A DNA stretch of 64,000 nt from Alphaproteobacteria bacterium (lineage in GTDB: Bacteria; Pseudomonadota; Alphaproteobacteria; Rs-D84), in contig WRCA01000002.1 in the NCBI GenBank assembly GCA_009784275.1, positions 68,783 through 132,782 of the forward strand, written 5' to 3'. Shown here piece by piece: positions 9,710-21,269 of the stretch (its first letter is position 1; each line of letters opens with the position of its first letter). A program made the position numbers and the translations under genes. The notes below the pieces were generated by a model that saw nothing but the letters and a program-made list of their open reading frames with translations, searched no databases and was not told the DNA's origin.

Positions 9710-10771
9710 ATGAAAAATATGAGTAATAGAGAAAATCATCTTGATATAATGCGCGGGTTTGTGGCCCTGTGGATAGTGGCCATCCATGTCATGTTCCATA
9801 ACGAATTCGGTCAATCTGATTGGGCAAGGTATATTACACTTATTATTGATGTTCCCGCATTCTTTTTTATCAGCGGAATGACAAGGTTTGTGATTGCCAA
9901 GGACATGACCGCGGGCGCAATTGTGAAATTTGCCACAGTGTTTGCATTGGTTGCATTGTTTTTTGGCGGCGGACTGCCGGCGATAATAAATACGCTGACA
10001 TTTCAAGGAATCAAGCCGTTGCCAAATTGGGAGAATTTTAATTGGTCGTATTGGTTCATACCGGTATATATCATCGTTCTGATGCTGGGCAACGCCATAA
10101 TTCATAAGATTTCAAAGTATAAATACATGATAATGATCGGCTTGGCGGCACTGTTTCCAGCGATGTATTTCAACTTTATTGAAATACCTAATCTCCCAAT
10201 ATTTGGGACATCGGTTCGTCATATCGCGTTTTATCTTTCACTATTTTTATTTGGATATTTCGTCATGGAGAAAATAATAGGCACACTTTGGCAAAGGAAG
10301 TTCGCAATTATGCTGCTTGTGGTGTCTGTATGGCTCTTTGCCGTATGTTGGTGGTATGCGGGCAACACTGTCTTTGATTTACAGGCGAATAAATTCCCCG
10401 CCAGTCTGCCATATATTCTGGCGTCGATGTTGTCCGTATCCGCAATTATATTTATGTATAGAAAAAATCTGCCAGCTTTGACCGGGACCAAGAGAATTCT
10501 TGCGCATGTCGGCCAGAATGCAATTTATTACTATGCTGGGCAGATGATAGGAACCGGGGTCACGCGCAAACTGGTTCCATTCCTTTTCAATGAGGTTAGT
10601 TGGGGCTGGGGGTTGAAATTTGTTTTGCTTTTGCCGATTGCGCTGTTAGTGACTGTAATTGCTGCCGAGGTGTTGCGCATCATTGTAGATAAATTGGGAA
10701 AAGCGTCGGATCTTCTTGCGCACGGATTGTTCCGGTTGGGCAATACACTTAAAACTTCGCAAGTCGCGTGA
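9710..10771 (+). CDS. Acyltransferase family 3 membrane protein
   Basis: RENHLDIMRGFVALWIVAIHVMFH N-terminus; multiple TM; FFISGM motif. Confidence 0.75.
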   Translation: MKNMSNRENHLDIMRGFVALWIVAIHVMFHNEFGQSDWARYITLIIDVPAFFFISGMTRFVIAKDMTAGAIVKFATVFALVALFFGGGLPAIINTLTFQGIKPLPNWENFNWSYWFIPVYIIVLMLGNAIIHKISKYKYMIMIGLAALFPAMYFNFIEIPNLPIFGTSVRHIAFYLSLFLFGYFVMEKIIGTLWQRKFAIMLLVVSVWLFAVCWWYAGNTVFDLQANKFPASLPYILASMLSVSAIIFMYRKNLPALTGTKRILAHVGQNAIYYYAGQMIGTGVTRKLVPFLFNEVSWGWGLKFVLLLPIALLVTVIAAEVLRIIVDKLGKASDLLAHGLFRLGNTLKTSQVA

Positions 10772-10796
10772 TACGCTGTGGCAGATGAAAGATGAT

Positions 10797-12308
10797 ATGA
10801 ACACATTGAAAAATATCAAAAACAGGATTGACACCGCATGTGCCGCCGTGACCGAAAAAATAGGGCGGATGTCGGCATCGATGCAAGTTTTATGCGTGTC
10901 TCTCTTGGTCTTTTTTGTTCAAGTGCGTTTTAATGTAAACCTGATGCTGGTGGTGCTGTTATGGGCATTATGGAAGGCAGGTTTTTTCAAATGGCTGGGC
11001 AAAACATTTGGCGAAAAGGAAACTCGAACGGCCCTTTCCATATTTGCCTGTGTATCGGTTGGCTATGCTATTATCATGCTGCTGTTCAAGATTCCGATGA
11101 GCATAGATATATTTTTCGATACTGATATGACAAAGTGGCACCATATGTTTTCAAATCCCTTTGCACAACTTCCCGCGTTTCTTCCTGATCGCCGTCCGTT
11201 TCCATTCTTTTACAATTTACCGTTTGGGCTATTCACGCCAACAATTTCGGATTTATCGGTAAGATTGTATATGGTTTTATTGTCTGCGCTGAACGTATCC
11301 ATGTTTTCTTTGTTCATATCTCGCATAGCGCCCAAGGCCAGAGTATTCAATATCCTTCTGTGCACTGCGCTTGCCGTTTCTGCGCCCCAGCTTTTTTTCG
11401 GCGCTTTGGGTGTAGAGCAATATATGCACACGCAGTTCGGAATGATGGTATGCATGTTGTATTTCTCATTTGCAATACCAAAGAAAAGATACAAAGAATG
11501 GGAGCTGTTGCTGGTGTCTTTCGTTTGCTTGGGCGCAAATTCTATATTGCTGCCTATGTTTGGCCTATTTTACATCGCGCTGCTGTATGTTTCGGACGAG
11601 CCGAAAAAAATATTCTTGCGGATTTTTAGAATGGGGGTGATGTTTTTGATACTGCATCACTTGTTGGCTTTTGGGCAATCGATTATACTTCCATGGGTAA
11701 ATGCTTATATTTGGAATATGTTGAATTTTTTGCCAAAAAATTTAGATTTTCATTCTCCGTATGATTCATTTTCCGCCTTTAATAAATATATTGGCTATCC
11801 GGATGCATGGAAATATATAAAAGATGTTTTATCCATGCCGTTTGGATTCGATTTTATAAAACGTGCACCTGTCTTTCCGCACATATGGCTCTGGGCGGTG
11901 TGGGTGGTTGCCTTGGTGCCATGTGCGATCAAAGGTTGGAAAAACCCTTTATTTTTGGCCATATTCGGTTCTTGGATATCATTCGTGCTATTCTTCTCAC
12001 TTTACAACCCGCATAATTCGTTCCTTTATTCTGTTATACACACAACTATGCTGTTCGCTATGCTTGCATATCTCCCAAGTTCAAAATTCAGAAACGTGGT
12101 TGTTGCATTCATACTGGTTTTGCTTTTGGCGATAAACGCACCATGGGTTAAATATATTAATTCTTCCGGACAAATCTTTCAATGGCATGGGGTTACGACT
12201 GGGCAACAGGTCGGGCTTGCTCGTTTTAGTGCAGACAGCAGTGCACCCGTGCAATTTAACGAGTTGTTCTATGACAACTGGTTAAAAGCTCAACCGATCA
12301 AACCGTAA
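10797..12308 (+). CDS. Multi-pass membrane protein, paralogue of 8142..9674
   Basis: Co-linear similarity throughout; start re-assigned to ATG 10797 (MNTLKNIKNRID) aligning with MFKNIKNKI of the paralogue. Confidence 0.6.
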   Translation: MNTLKNIKNRIDTACAAVTEKIGRMSASMQVLCVSLLVFFVQVRFNVNLMLVVLLWALWKAGFFKWLGKTFGEKETRTALSIFACVSVGYAIIMLLFKIPMSIDIFFDTDMTKWHHMFSNPFAQLPAFLPDRRPFPFFYNLPFGLFTPTISDLSVRLYMVLLSALNVSMFSLFISRIAPKARVFNILLCTALAVSAPQLFFGALGVEQYMHTQFGMMVCMLYFSFAIPKKRYKEWELLLVSFVCLGANSILLPMFGLFYIALLYVSDEPKKIFLRIFRMGVMFLILHHLLAFGQSIILPWVNAYIWNMLNFLPKNLDFHSPYDSFSAFNKYIGYPDAWKYIKDVLSMPFGFDFIKRAPVFPHIWLWAVWVVALVPCAIKGWKNPLFLAIFGSWISFVLFFSLYNPHNSFLYSVIHTTMLFAMLAYLPSSKFRNVVVAFILVLLLAINAPWVKYINSSGQIFQWHGVTTGQQVGLARFSADSSAPVQFNELFYDNWLKAQPIKP

Positions 12309-12367
12309 GCCAAATAACAAGATGAAAATAACGCCCCGATTGGGGCAGTTTTAATATCTATCATTCA

Positions 12368-12395
12368 TTGACAAAAGATAAAATTATGTTATTTT
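12368..12395 (+). promoter_or_regulatory. Candidate sigma70-type promoter
   Basis: TTGACA - 16 bp - TATTTT upstream of 12429. Confidence 0.4.
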
Positions 12396-12428
12396 GCCTT
12401 CAAGTTTTAAAACAAGAAGGTTATTACT

Positions 12429-13268
12429 ATGTCATTACATACCGAAGTGGAGCGCGCAAGTATTGCAGAGATAACTCCCCCGAAAACAAATATCAGCAGC
12501 TATGTCGGAGAAATCATAAAGATTGCTTATGAATTCCAAGATGTAAAAACCAGCTGGGGAATTGAGGCTTATAGCCAAGAAGATTTTCACGAAGGTTCTC
12601 CAAAGCATCGATTAATAAGTTTCTTGGCCGCACATGGATTTTGGACCGAAATACACCTTAATGACGAAGTACTGGAAGATGTGCTGTGGCACGGTGCCGA
12701 AAACTCTAAAGTTGGCAAAACTCTTTCAAAGATAGGACATCAGCGTACGATTTTCAATTTGAATGCGGATTGTGCAAGGGTTTTCAAATCGATGAGTCCT
12801 TTTCAATTACAATTTTATCTGACGCAGCAAAATTTTTCTATGGCGAATAAAAAGAATCATACGACAGTAATGCTATTTAATGACGCAACAAAGGAAATGG
12901 TAAATGGTGCGCTTCAATATTATATTGATGAAGCAGATAGTATTAGAAAGAACCCTTATGATTTGGGGCTTATGTTCTGCCCGGAAAAACCTGTCGAAGA
13001 TACATATAAAGGCTTTAAATCCCCTGAAAAATATGGTTCTTATGGTGCGTATTTCCCAACGATTAGCTATGAGCATTGCGGTAAGTTGAGTCCTTATAAT
13101 ATTTATGATGCTTTGCCGGCAATGGACAATGCCGGGATACTTTGTAAAAAAATAACAACTCGCGGTGGTGTTATGAAAAGTGGAGAGCTGGATTTCGAAG
13201 AGGTTCGCAAGTTCCTGATCCAGATAAGAAAATATCATAATGTTTTCGTACACGAAGGTATAAAATAA
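12429..13268 (+). CDS. Hypothetical protein (279 aa)
   Basis: Long ORF with aagaagg RBS and upstream promoter; no family recognised. Confidence 0.65.
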   Translation: MSLHTEVERASIAEITPPKTNISSYVGEIIKIAYEFQDVKTSWGIEAYSQEDFHEGSPKHRLISFLAAHGFWTEIHLNDEVLEDVLWHGAENSKVGKTLSKIGHQRTIFNLNADCARVFKSMSPFQLQFYLTQQNFSMANKKNHTTVMLFNDATKEMVNGALQYYIDEADSIRKNPYDLGLMFCPEKPVEDTYKGFKSPEKYGSYGAYFPTISYEHCGKLSPYNIYDALPAMDNAGILCKKITTRGGVMKSGELDFEEVRKFLIQIRKYHNVFVHEGIK

Positions 13269-13372
13269 AGAGGATGTTGCGTTGCAAGCTGATAATTCCA
13301 ATAAATTCGGCTTGTGGAGTGTTTGTGTGAGTTTTATTGCAACGCAACGCCGCATCCTCACGACGCGCATTT

Positions 13373-13412
13373 CCCACCCATGGCCTGCGTACCTCGGCCG
13401 CGGGGCCCGGGT
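13373..13412. repeat. 40-bp GC-rich repeat, copy 1
   Basis: cccacccatggcctgcgtacctcggccgcggggcccgggt; matches 57365-57404 with 3 mismatches. Confidence 0.75.
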
Positions 13413-13474
13413 ACGATTTTTTGCTTGCTCGGCAAAAAATCTAATGCTTATACGTTCGGATTCCTAACTTTTTC

Positions 13475-13503
13475 TTGACAAGGGGCAGGTTTGACCTTAT
13501 AGT
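13475..13503 (+). promoter_or_regulatory. Promoter of the str/S10 ribosomal cluster
   Basis: TTGACA - 17 bp - TATAGT, ~150 bp upstream of rpsL. Confidence 0.7.
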
Positions 13504-13652
13504 ATATTCGCTTTCCGTGTAATCAAGGATAAGCAAAAAAGCACAGAAATCTGCGACTTTGGACCGATTTATAATCACGGATTATTCCCGTTGAAATAAG
13601 TCTGGGTGGCCGGTTCTATGCAAAAATTGTTGAAAAAACAAAGAGATTTTTA

Positions 13653-14027
13653 ATGCCAACAGTCAACCAACTGATTCGGAAACCGCGTAAGAAAATCGCA
13701 AACCGCAGCAAAGCCCCTGATATGAAGGGCAATCCGCAAAAACGCGGAGTTTGCACTCGCGTTTATACTACTACGCCAAAGAAACCTAACTCGGCGCAGC
13801 GTAAAGTTGCCCGTGTAAAGCTGGCCAATGGTTCCGAAGTTACCGCCTATATCCCAGGCGAAGGCCACAACCTGCAAGAACACAGTGTCGTTATGATCCG
13901 TGGCGGAAAGGTAAAGGACTTGCCGGGTGTGAAATATCACATTATTCGCGGCGTTCTGGATACCCAGGGCGTAAATGCGCGCAAACAGGGACGTTCTCTG
14001 TATGGCGCAAAGGCAAAGAAAGCATAG
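13653..14027 (+). CDS. rpsL: 30S ribosomal protein S12
   Basis: [13 protein letters not shown]...[18 protein letters not shown]. Confidence 0.98.
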   Translation: MPTVNQLIRKPRKKIANRSKAPDMKGNPQKRGVCTRVYTTTPKKPNSAQRKVARVKLANGSEVTAYIPGEGHNLQEHSVVMIRGGKVKDLPGVKYHIIRGVLDTQGVNARKQGRSLYGAKAKKA

Positions 14028-14081
14028 TGCGTTTGCGCTGTGAGTAATCGGCGTTGCCGGTGAAGAAAAAAGGAAAAATAG

Positions 14082-14555
14082 ATGTCCAGAAGAAACAGAG
14101 CAGTTAAACGTGAAATCTTGCCGGATTCCAAATATGGAAACTTGGTTGTTGCAAAGCTGATTAATGTCGTTATGTGGGATGGCAAGAAAGAAGTTGCAGA
14201 AAATATCGTTTATGGCGCGTTGGACAAGTTGAAGAAAGTTGCAAAGGATCAAAACGAACTGGCTGCATTTTTGGATGTGGTTGATGCGTTGAAACCTTCG
14301 GTCGAAGTAAAAGGTCGTCGTGTTGGCGGCGCTACTTATCAGGTTCCGGTCGAAGTTCGCAAAGATCGTCAGCAGACTTTGGCCTTGCGCTGGTTGGTTC
14401 AATTTTCGCGCAAACGCAGCGAGCGTTCTATGGAAGATCGCTTATTCGCCGAAATGCGTGATGCCTTGAACGGGCAGGGCGCGGCGCTGAAGAAGAAAGT
14501 AGATACTCATAAGATGGCAGATGCGAATAAAGCGTTTGCTCATTTCAGATGGTAA
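14082..14555 (+). CDS. rpsG: 30S ribosomal protein S7
   Basis: [20 protein letters not shown]...[11 protein letters not shown]. Confidence 0.98.
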   Translation: MSRRNRAVKREILPDSKYGNLVVAKLINVVMWDGKKEVAENIVYGALDKLKKVAKDQNELAAFLDVVDALKPSVEVKGRRVGGATYQVPVEVRKDRQQTLALRWLVQFSRKRSERSMEDRLFAEMRDALNGQGAALKKKVDTHKMADANKAFAHFRW

Positions 14556-14631
14556 GCGGCGAAGCCGCCGCCGGCTTCTAGTTTGGTTCGGTGGCACAAT
14601 AAGGAATAAAGAGAATAAAGAGCAAAAAATT

Positions 14632-16713
14632 ATGTCTGTAGGAAAATATGTAACTTTGGATATGTACAGAAACATTGGTATTATGGCGCATATTGATGCG
14701 GGTAAGACCACTACTTCCGAACGCATACTTTTTTATACCGGAAAAACTTATAAGATTGGCGAAGTTCATGATGGCGGCGCAACTATGGACTGGATGGCGC
14801 AAGAACAGGAACGCGGGATCACCATTACTTCTGCCGCGACCACATGTTTTTGGCGTGATCATCGCGTCAACTTGATCGATACCCCCGGACACGTGGACTT
14901 TACGATGGAAGTAGAACGCAGCTTGCGCGTTTTGGACGGCGCGGTTGCAGTGTTTGAATCCGTTTCCGGTGTGCAGCCACAAACGGAAACTGTATGGCGT
15001 CAGGCTGATCGCTATAGCGTTCCCCGTATTTGCTTTATTAATAAAATGGATCGCGTTGGTGGAAACTTCTTCCGCTGCGTAGATATGATACGCGAACGTT
15101 TGGGTGCAAATCCCCTGATTATTAATTTCCCAATTGGCAATGAAGCCGACTTTCGTGGCGTTGTCGATATTGTGGAAATGAAAGGAATTGTTTGGGAAGA
15201 CGACATGGGTAAAGACCCGATCATCATTGATATTCCCGAAGACTTGAAAGCGAAAGCTGAAGAACTGCATGAAAAATTGATCGAAGAAGTTGTGACTTTG
15301 GACGAAGCAGTGATGGAATCTTATATGGAAGGCAACAAGCCGGACGTCGACACCATCAAAAAGCTGTTGCGCAAAGGAACGATTGCACAAGCATTCAATC
15401 CAGTATTATGTGGAACCGCGTTTAAGAATAAAGGCGTGCAGCCTCTGTTGGATGCAATTGTGGATTATTTGCCATCGCCATTGGATATTCCAGCGATCAA
15501 AGGTACCAAGATGGATGGCGAGACTGAAGATTCCCGCAAACCGGACTTGACCGAGCCTTTCTCTGCACTGGCGTTCAAGGTTGCGAATGATCCATTTGTC
15601 GGAAACTTGATGTTTATCCGTATTTATTCGGGCAAGTTGTCTGCGGGTTCTTACATTTATAATTCCACGCGTGACAAGCGCGAACGCGTAGGACGCATGT
15701 TGCTGATGCATGCGAACACTCGTGAAGAAATCAAAGAAGCCGAAGCGGGTGACATCATAACCTTGGTCGGAATGAAAGAAACGATTACTGGCGATACCCT
15801 GTGCGACGAATCGAAACCAATTATCTTGGAATCCATTCATATTCCTGAACCGGTTATGAGCATTGCCGTAGAGCCGAAGACCAAAGCCGATATTGAAAAA
15901 ATGTCCCTGGGTTTGCAAGCGCTGGCGAAAGAAGACCCTTCCTTCCGTGTATCCGTAGACCAGGAATCAGGACAGACCATATTGTCGGGCGTTGGCGAAT
16001 TGCACTTGGAAATTCTGGTCGACCGGTTGTTGCGTGAATTCAAGGTTGATGTCAGTGTTGGCGAACCACGTATCGCTTATCGCGAAACATTCCGTCGCCC
16101 GGTTGAAGAAGAATATACCCACAAGAAACAATCCGGTGGTTCTGGTCAGTACGCACAGGTTAAGATTATATTTGAGCCGCGCGAGCCAGGCCAGGGATAT
16201 GAATTTGAAAATAAGATTGTTGGTGGTTCGATTCCCAGGGAATATATCCCCGGCGTAGAAAAAGGATTGAAGATAGCGCAGCAGACAGGTGTTCTGATTG
16301 GCTATCCTACGGTAGATTTCAAAGCGACCTTGATCGACGGAAAGTATCATGAAGTCGACTCTAACGTTTTGTGCTTTGAAATAGCGGCGCGCGCATGCTT
16401 CCGCGAAGCAATGAAGAAAGCGGCGCCAAAATTGTTGGAACCGATTATGAAGCTTTCGGTTAATACCCCGGAAGAATATGTCGGTGACATCATCGGCGAC
16501 CTTAACAGCCGCCGCGGACAAATCAACGGTATAGACACCCAGTTCGGTAATCAGTTGGTGTCGGCGTTTGTTCCGCTGGCAAACTTGTTCGGGTATGTCA
16601 AAACACTTCGTTCTCTGTCACAGGGTCGCGCGAATCCTTATATGGAATTGTCGCACTATGATGATGTCCCGCAAAACGTGGCTGACGAAGTTATCAAGAA
16701 AATGACGAAATAA
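14632..16713 (+). CDS. fusA: Elongation factor G
   Basis: [29 protein letters not shown]; track ORF starts too early, ATG 14632 preferred. Confidence 0.97.
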   Translation: MSVGKYVTLDMYRNIGIMAHIDAGKTTTSERILFYTGKTYKIGEVHDGGATMDWMAQEQERGITITSAATTCFWRDHRVNLIDTPGHVDFTMEVERSLRVLDGAVAVFESVSGVQPQTETVWRQADRYSVPRICFINKMDRVGGNFFRCVDMIRERLGANPLIINFPIGNEADFRGVVDIVEMKGIVWEDDMGKDPIIIDIPEDLKAKAEELHEKLIEEVVTLDEAVMESYMEGNKPDVDTIKKLLRKGTIAQAFNPVLCGTAFKNKGVQPLLDAIVDYLPSPLDIPAIKGTKMDGETEDSRKPDLTEPFSALAFKVANDPFVGNLMFIRIYSGKLSAGSYIYNSTRDKRERVGRMLLMHANTREEIKEAEAGDIITLVGMKETITGDTLCDESKPIILESIHIPEPVMSIAVEPKTKADIEKMSLGLQALAKEDPSFRVSVDQESGQTILSGVGELHLEILVDRLLREFKVDVSVGEPRIAYRETFRRPVEEEYTHKKQSGGSGQYAQVKIIFEPREPGQGYEFENKIVGGSIPREYIPGVEKGLKIAQQTGVLIGYPTVDFKATLIDGKYHEVDSNVLCFEIAARACFREAMKKAAPKLLEPIMKLSVNTPEEYVGDIIGDLNSRRGQINGIDTQFGNQLVSAFVPLANLFGYVKTLRSLSQGRANPYMELSHYDDVPQNVADEVIKKMTK

Positions 16714-16746
16714 AAAAACAAAAGCAACAAGCCAAAGGAGAAAACA

Positions 16747-17934
16747 ATGGCAAAAGAAAAGTTCGTACGCACCAAGCCGCACGTCAACATAGGTACTATT
16801 GGCCACGTTGATCATGGTAAAACCACATTGACTGCAGCCATTGTGCGCTATTACGGTATCGGTACTGACAAGAACAAAAGCGTCGACCAGATTGACAACG
16901 CCCCAGAAGAAAAAGCACGTGGCATAACAATCAACACCTCGCACGTGGAATATGAAACTGAATCCCGTCACTATGCGCACGTCGACTGCCCAGGACACGC
17001 GGACTATGTTAAAAACATGATTACTGGTGCGGCCCAGATGGACGGCGCGATCTTGGTTTGCGCGGCTACCGATGGTCCGATGCCACAAACCCGCGAACAT
17101 ATTCTGTTGGCCCGTCAGGTCGGTATCCCGAAGATTGTGGTTTACTTGAACAAATGCGACCTGGTCAAAGACGAAGAGCTTATGGAATTGGTCGAAATGG
17201 AACTGCGCGAGCTGTTGTCTGCCAATAATTTTGACGGCGAAAACACTCCGATCATCCGTGGTTCTGCGGTTTCCGCTGTTGAAGGCAAATCCGATGGCTT
17301 GGGCAAAGAATCCATCGATAACTTGCTGAACGCATGCGATACCTTTATCCCGATGCCAGAACGCCCGGTTGACAAACCATTCATGATGCCGGTCGAAGAC
17401 GTGTTCTCTATCACCGGTCGTGGCACCGTGGTTACCGGCCGTATCGAATCCGGTATCATCAAGGTTGGCGAAGAAGTTGAAATCGTTGGCTTGCGTCCGA
17501 CAACCAAAACGACTGTTACCGGCGTCGAAATGTTCCGCAAATTGCTGGACGAAGGACAAGCTGGCGACAACGTAGGTCTGTTGCTGCGTGGAACCAAGAA
17601 AGAAGATGTGGAACGCGGCCAGATTATCTGCAAGCCGGGTTCGATACAGCCGCATACCGACTTTGAATCCGAAGTCTATATTCTGACGAAGGACGAAGGC
17701 GGCCGTCATACTGCATTCTTCAGCAACTATCGTCCACAGTTCTACTTCAGCACGACTGACGTAACAGGAACGATTGAATTGCCGAAAGACAAAGAAATGG
17801 TTCTGCCGGGTGACAACGTTCGCATCACTGTGAAGTTGATTGCTCCGATTGCTATGGACGAAGGCCGTCGCTTTGCTATCCGCGAAGGCGGACGCACGGT
17901 TGGCGCCGGAGTTGTGTCGAAAATTTTGAAATAG
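16747..17934 (+). CDS. tuf: Elongation factor Tu
   Basis: [48 protein letters not shown]. Confidence 0.99.
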   Translation: MAKEKFVRTKPHVNIGTIGHVDHGKTTLTAAIVRYYGIGTDKNKSVDQIDNAPEEKARGITINTSHVEYETESRHYAHVDCPGHADYVKNMITGAAQMDGAILVCAATDGPMPQTREHILLARQVGIPKIVVYLNKCDLVKDEELMELVEMELRELLSANNFDGENTPIIRGSAVSAVEGKSDGLGKESIDNLLNACDTFIPMPERPVDKPFMMPVEDVFSITGRGTVVTGRIESGIIKVGEEVEIVGLRPTTKTTVTGVEMFRKLLDEGQAGDNVGLLLRGTKKEDVERGQIICKPGSIQPHTDFESEVYILTKDEGGRHTAFFSNYRPQFYFSTTDVTGTIELPKDKEMVLPGDNVRITVKLIAPIAMDEGRRFAIREGGRTVGAGVVSKILK

Positions 17935-18006
17935 CATAAAGCGTGGGGCGCAAGATAAAAACTTATTATCTTGCGCCTTGCGTCATCACGAAGAAGGTAA
18001 AACGAA

Positions 18007-18318
18007 ATGGTACCAGCATCAAAAATTCGTATAAAGCTCACCGCATTCGATCACCGCGTGCTGGTGGAGTCTGTTGATGAAATCGTAAAGACTGCAAAGC
18101 GCACTGGCGCGGATGTCGTCGGGCCGGTTCGTTTGCCGACTTTGATTAAAAAGTTTACAGTCAACCGTTCGCCTCACGTAGACAAGAAATCTCGTGAGCA
18201 ATTCGAAATCCGCAATCACAAAGCAGTTGTGGATATTGTTAATCCAACCCCTCAGACAGTGGATGCCCTGATGAAGTTGGATTTGGCGTCCGGGGTGGAT
18301 GTGAAGATTAAATTGTAA
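18007..18318 (+). CDS. rpsJ: 30S ribosomal protein S10
   Basis: [21 protein letters not shown], operon position. Confidence 0.97.
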   Translation: MVPASKIRIKLTAFDHRVLVESVDEIVKTAKRTGADVVGPVRLPTLIKKFTVNRSPHVDKKSREQFEIRNHKAVVDIVNPTPQTVDALMKLDLASGVDVKIKL

Positions 18319-18337
18319 TGGTAAAAAGGCATAAGAG

Positions 18338-19084
18338 ATGAAACGTTCGGGATTAATAACAACTAAAATAGGCATGACGCGTTTATATGACGACGCGGGT
18401 GTCGCTCATGCAGTCACAGTGTTGTCCGTTGGGGACTGCGCGGTCGTCGGCAATCGCACCATGGATAAAAATGGCTATGTCGCCAATGTCTTGGGCTTGC
18501 GCGAAGCAAAAGAAAAGCATGTGGCGAAACCTCAACTGGTTGCGGCGCAGAAGCTGGGGGTAAAACCTTTCCGCAAAGTTGTCGAGTTTCGCGTTTCTGA
18601 AGATTGCATTATCCCTGTTGGAACTTCTCTTTCCGCAGGGCATTTTATTGCTGGTCAGTTCGTCGATGTTCAGGGAACCAGCAAGGGTAAAGGTTTCCAG
18701 GGCGCGATGAAACGCCATAACTTTGGCGGTAAGGAAGCATCACACGGTGTTTTGAAGGCGCATCGTTCTTTGGGTGGCACAGGTATGCGCGAATGGCCGG
18801 GCCGCGTGTTGAAAGGCAAAAAGATGGCCGGGCAGATGGGCAATGAAATTGTATCTGTTCAGAATCTGAAAGTTTTCGGCATTGACTTGGAAGACAATTT
18901 GATTTTCATAGAAGGTGCGGTGCCAGGCGCGAATGGAACTTTTGTTTTGGTGATCGATGCTGTAAAAAAAGAGCATAAAGATTTGCCAATTCCAACGAAG
19001 GGTGCAGATAAAGCGCCAGTAGCAGAAGAAGCGCCGGTGGAAGAGGTTAAAGAAGAAACTGTTCAAGAAGGGCAGGGTGAATAA
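18338..19084 (+). CDS. rplC: 50S ribosomal protein L3 with acidic C-terminal tail
   Basis: GLITTKIGMTRLYDD...KGKGFQGAMKRHNFGG. Confidence 0.97.
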   Translation: MKRSGLITTKIGMTRLYDDAGVAHAVTVLSVGDCAVVGNRTMDKNGYVANVLGLREAKEKHVAKPQLVAAQKLGVKPFRKVVEFRVSEDCIIPVGTSLSAGHFIAGQFVDVQGTSKGKGFQGAMKRHNFGGKEASHGVLKAHRSLGGTGMREWPGRVLKGKKMAGQMGNEIVSVQNLKVFGIDLEDNLIFIEGAVPGANGTFVLVIDAVKKEHKDLPIPTKGADKAPVAEEAPVEEVKEETVQEGQGE

Positions 19085-19086
19085 TC

Positions 19087-19710
19087 ATGCAGATTGACAT
19101 TATAAATTTTGATGGCAAAAAAACCGGAACGACAGAATTGTCTGACGCGATCTTTGGGTTAGAGCCGCGCGCAGACATCCTGCATCGTGTTGTGGTATGG
19201 CAGCGTGCGAATGCTCGTCAGGGAACACATTTGGTTAAGACCGTGTCTGATGTTGCGGGTTCTTCGCGTAAAGCGTTCAAGCAAAAGAAGACTGGACGTG
19301 CACGTCAGGGTGAAAAACAAAATGTTCATATGCGCGGCGGTGGTGTGGTTCACGGGCCAGTATTACGCAGCCATGCAATTGATCTGCCAAAGAAAATTCG
19401 CAGCTTGGGATTGAAAATGGCCTTGTCGTCCAAGGTTAAAGATGGCAGCCTGATTATTTTGGATTCTGAAAAAATCAAAGAAGCAAAAACCGGCGCGATG
19501 GCGAAAAGCTTAAGCAAATTGAAACTGGATTCGGCTTTGTTTGTTGGCGCGGACGTGGTGGATGCGAACTTCAAAAAGTCTATCGCGAATATCAAATATA
19601 TCGATGTTTTGCCGACAATCGGTCTGAATGTCTTGGATATTGTAAAGCACAAGAACTTGGTCTTGACGGCGGATGCAGTCAAAGCAATCGAAAAGAGATT
19701 GGGTGAATAA
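19087..19710 (+). CDS. rplD: 50S ribosomal protein L4
   Basis: ARQGTHLVKTVSDVAGSSRKAFKQKKTGRARQG. Confidence 0.96.
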   Translation: MQIDIINFDGKKTGTTELSDAIFGLEPRADILHRVVVWQRANARQGTHLVKTVSDVAGSSRKAFKQKKTGRARQGEKQNVHMRGGGVVHGPVLRSHAIDLPKKIRSLGLKMALSSKVKDGSLIILDSEKIKEAKTGAMAKSLSKLKLDSALFVGADVVDANFKKSIANIKYIDVLPTIGLNVLDIVKHKNLVLTADAVKAIEKRLGE

Positions 19711-19711
19711 A

Positions 19712-20053
19712 ATGGCAGAAAAGAAAGTTAAAGAAGTAAAAACAGAAAAAAAGGTCGCGGCGACCGCGGGAATGTATGACGTTCTGCGCCGTCCGATTAT
19801 TTCTGAAAAGTCTGCAAAGCTGGCGGAATCCAACGCTTTGGCGTTTGAAGTTGACGCACGCGCAGGCAAGAAAGAAGTTGCAAAAGCTATCAAGGCAATT
19901 TATAATGTCGCGCCCGAAAAAGTGAACATTATCAATCAGAAAGGTAAGTTCAAAGGCAAGCGCTTCAAGGGTCCGGGCGGTAAAGCAAAGACCGTGAAAA
20001 AAGCCTATGTCACCCTGAAGGCAGGGGACAAGATAGAGGTAGCAGGCAGCTAA
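19712..20053 (+). CDS. rplW: 50S ribosomal protein L23
   Basis: YDVLRRPIISEKSAKLAESNALAFEVD; start set to ATG 19712. Confidence 0.95.
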   Translation: MAEKKVKEVKTEKKVAATAGMYDVLRRPIISEKSAKLAESNALAFEVDARAGKKEVAKAIKAIYNVAPEKVNIINQKGKFKGKRFKGPGGKAKTVKKAYVTLKAGDKIEVAGS

Positions 20054-20116
20054 ATCAACTTTGGCAGATAATCCGAAAGTGATGCTATTGTCAAAGTTTA
20101 ATAAAGGTAAAAAGAA

Positions 20117-20953
20117 ATGGCACTGAAACAGTATAAACCGATTACTCCTGGGACACGCGGACTTGTGCTGGTTGACAAGTCTGGACTACATCGCGGCAAG
20201 CCGGAAAAGTCGTTGACCGTCGGAAAGAAATCCAAGGGCGGACGTAATAACTTCGGTCATGTCGTGGTTCCTCATCAGGGCGGCGGTCACAAAAAGAAAT
20301 ATCGCTTGATTGATTTCAAGCGCAAGAAGTTCGGTATCCCAGCGACAGTTCTGCGTTTGGAATACGATCCGAACCGCACAGGCTTTATTGCTCTGATCGA
20401 ATATAAGGATGGCGAAAAGGCTTATATTATTGCGCCGCGCAATCTGAATGTTGGCGATACGGTTATTTCCAGCCAGCAAGAAGATATAAAGCCAGGCAAC
20501 GCGATGCCACTTAAAAATATGCCGATCGGAACAATCGTGCATAACGTGGAATTAAAGCCGGGCGCGGGCGGACAGCTGGCCAGATCAGCGGGTTGCTATG
20601 CCCAGCTGATGGGTAAAGATGGTGTTTATGCCCAGATAAAGATGAACAGCGGCGAATTGCGCAAGGTTCATTCGGATTGTTTGGCAACAGTAGGCAGCGT
20701 TTCAAATCCAGATCAACGAAATGTGAATCTGGGTAAAGCAGGTCGCGCGCGTTGGATGGGTGTCAAACCCACGACTCGTGGTATTGCGATGAACCCGGTC
20801 GATCATCCGATGGGCGGTGGGAACGGAAAGTCCAAGGGACATACACCGGTATCGCGCACTGGAATTCCTGCGAAAGGATTCCGCACGCGTAGCAACAAGC
20901 GCACGACTCGGATGATTATCCGTTCACGGCACTTGAACAAGAAAAAGAAATAA
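20117..20953 (+). CDS. rplB: 50S ribosomal protein L2
   Basis: [10 protein letters not shown]...[16 protein letters not shown]. Confidence 0.98.
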   Translation: MALKQYKPITPGTRGLVLVDKSGLHRGKPEKSLTVGKKSKGGRNNFGHVVVPHQGGGHKKKYRLIDFKRKKFGIPATVLRLEYDPNRTGFIALIEYKDGEKAYIIAPRNLNVGDTVISSQQEDIKPGNAMPLKNMPIGTIVHNVELKPGAGGQLARSAGCYAQLMGKDGVYAQIKMNSGELRKVHSDCLATVGSVSNPDQRNVNLGKAGRARWMGVKPTTRGIAMNPVDHPMGGGNGKSKGHTPVSRTGIPAKGFRTRSNKRTTRMIIRSRHLNKKKK

Positions 20954-20970
20954 AAATTAAAGGTTAAGTA

Positions 20971-21258
20971 ATGGCACGCAGCGTATGGAAAGGCCCTTAT
21001 GTTCACCCCAGCGTCTTGAAAAAGGCAGCCAAGGCGAACGACACGAATGACCGCAAACCGATTAAGACTTGGTCCCGCGGCAGCACTATCGTTCCGCCAA
21101 TGGTGGGATTGACATTCGATGTGCACAACGGTCACAAGTTCATTCCGGTGTCCGTGGTTGAAGATATGATTGGGCACAAACTGGGCGAATTCGCGCCAAC
21201 CCGCACTTTCAAAGGGCATGCAGCGAACAAGAAAGCCGCAGCAGGAAAGAAAAAATAA
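20971..21258 (+). CDS. rpsS: 30S ribosomal protein S19
   Basis: [11 protein letters not shown]...[17 protein letters not shown]. Confidence 0.98.
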   Translation: MARSVWKGPYVHPSVLKKAAKANDTNDRKPIKTWSRGSTIVPPMVGLTFDVHNGHKFIPVSVVEDMIGHKLGEFAPTRTFKGHAANKKAAAGKKK

Positions 21259-21269
21259 GGTAATGTGAT

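Noticed and set aside
13650-14402. 250 aa minus ORF over rpsL/rpsG
   Set aside because: Antisense shadow of ribosomal protein genes
14521-14631. N-terminal extension of fusA ORF to 14521
   Set aside because: Overlaps the rpsG end and lacks homology; EF-G starts at ATG 14632
16618-17937. 439 aa ORF antisense to tuf/fusA
   Set aside because: Antisense shadow of a highly codon-biased gene; tuf is unambiguous on the plus strand
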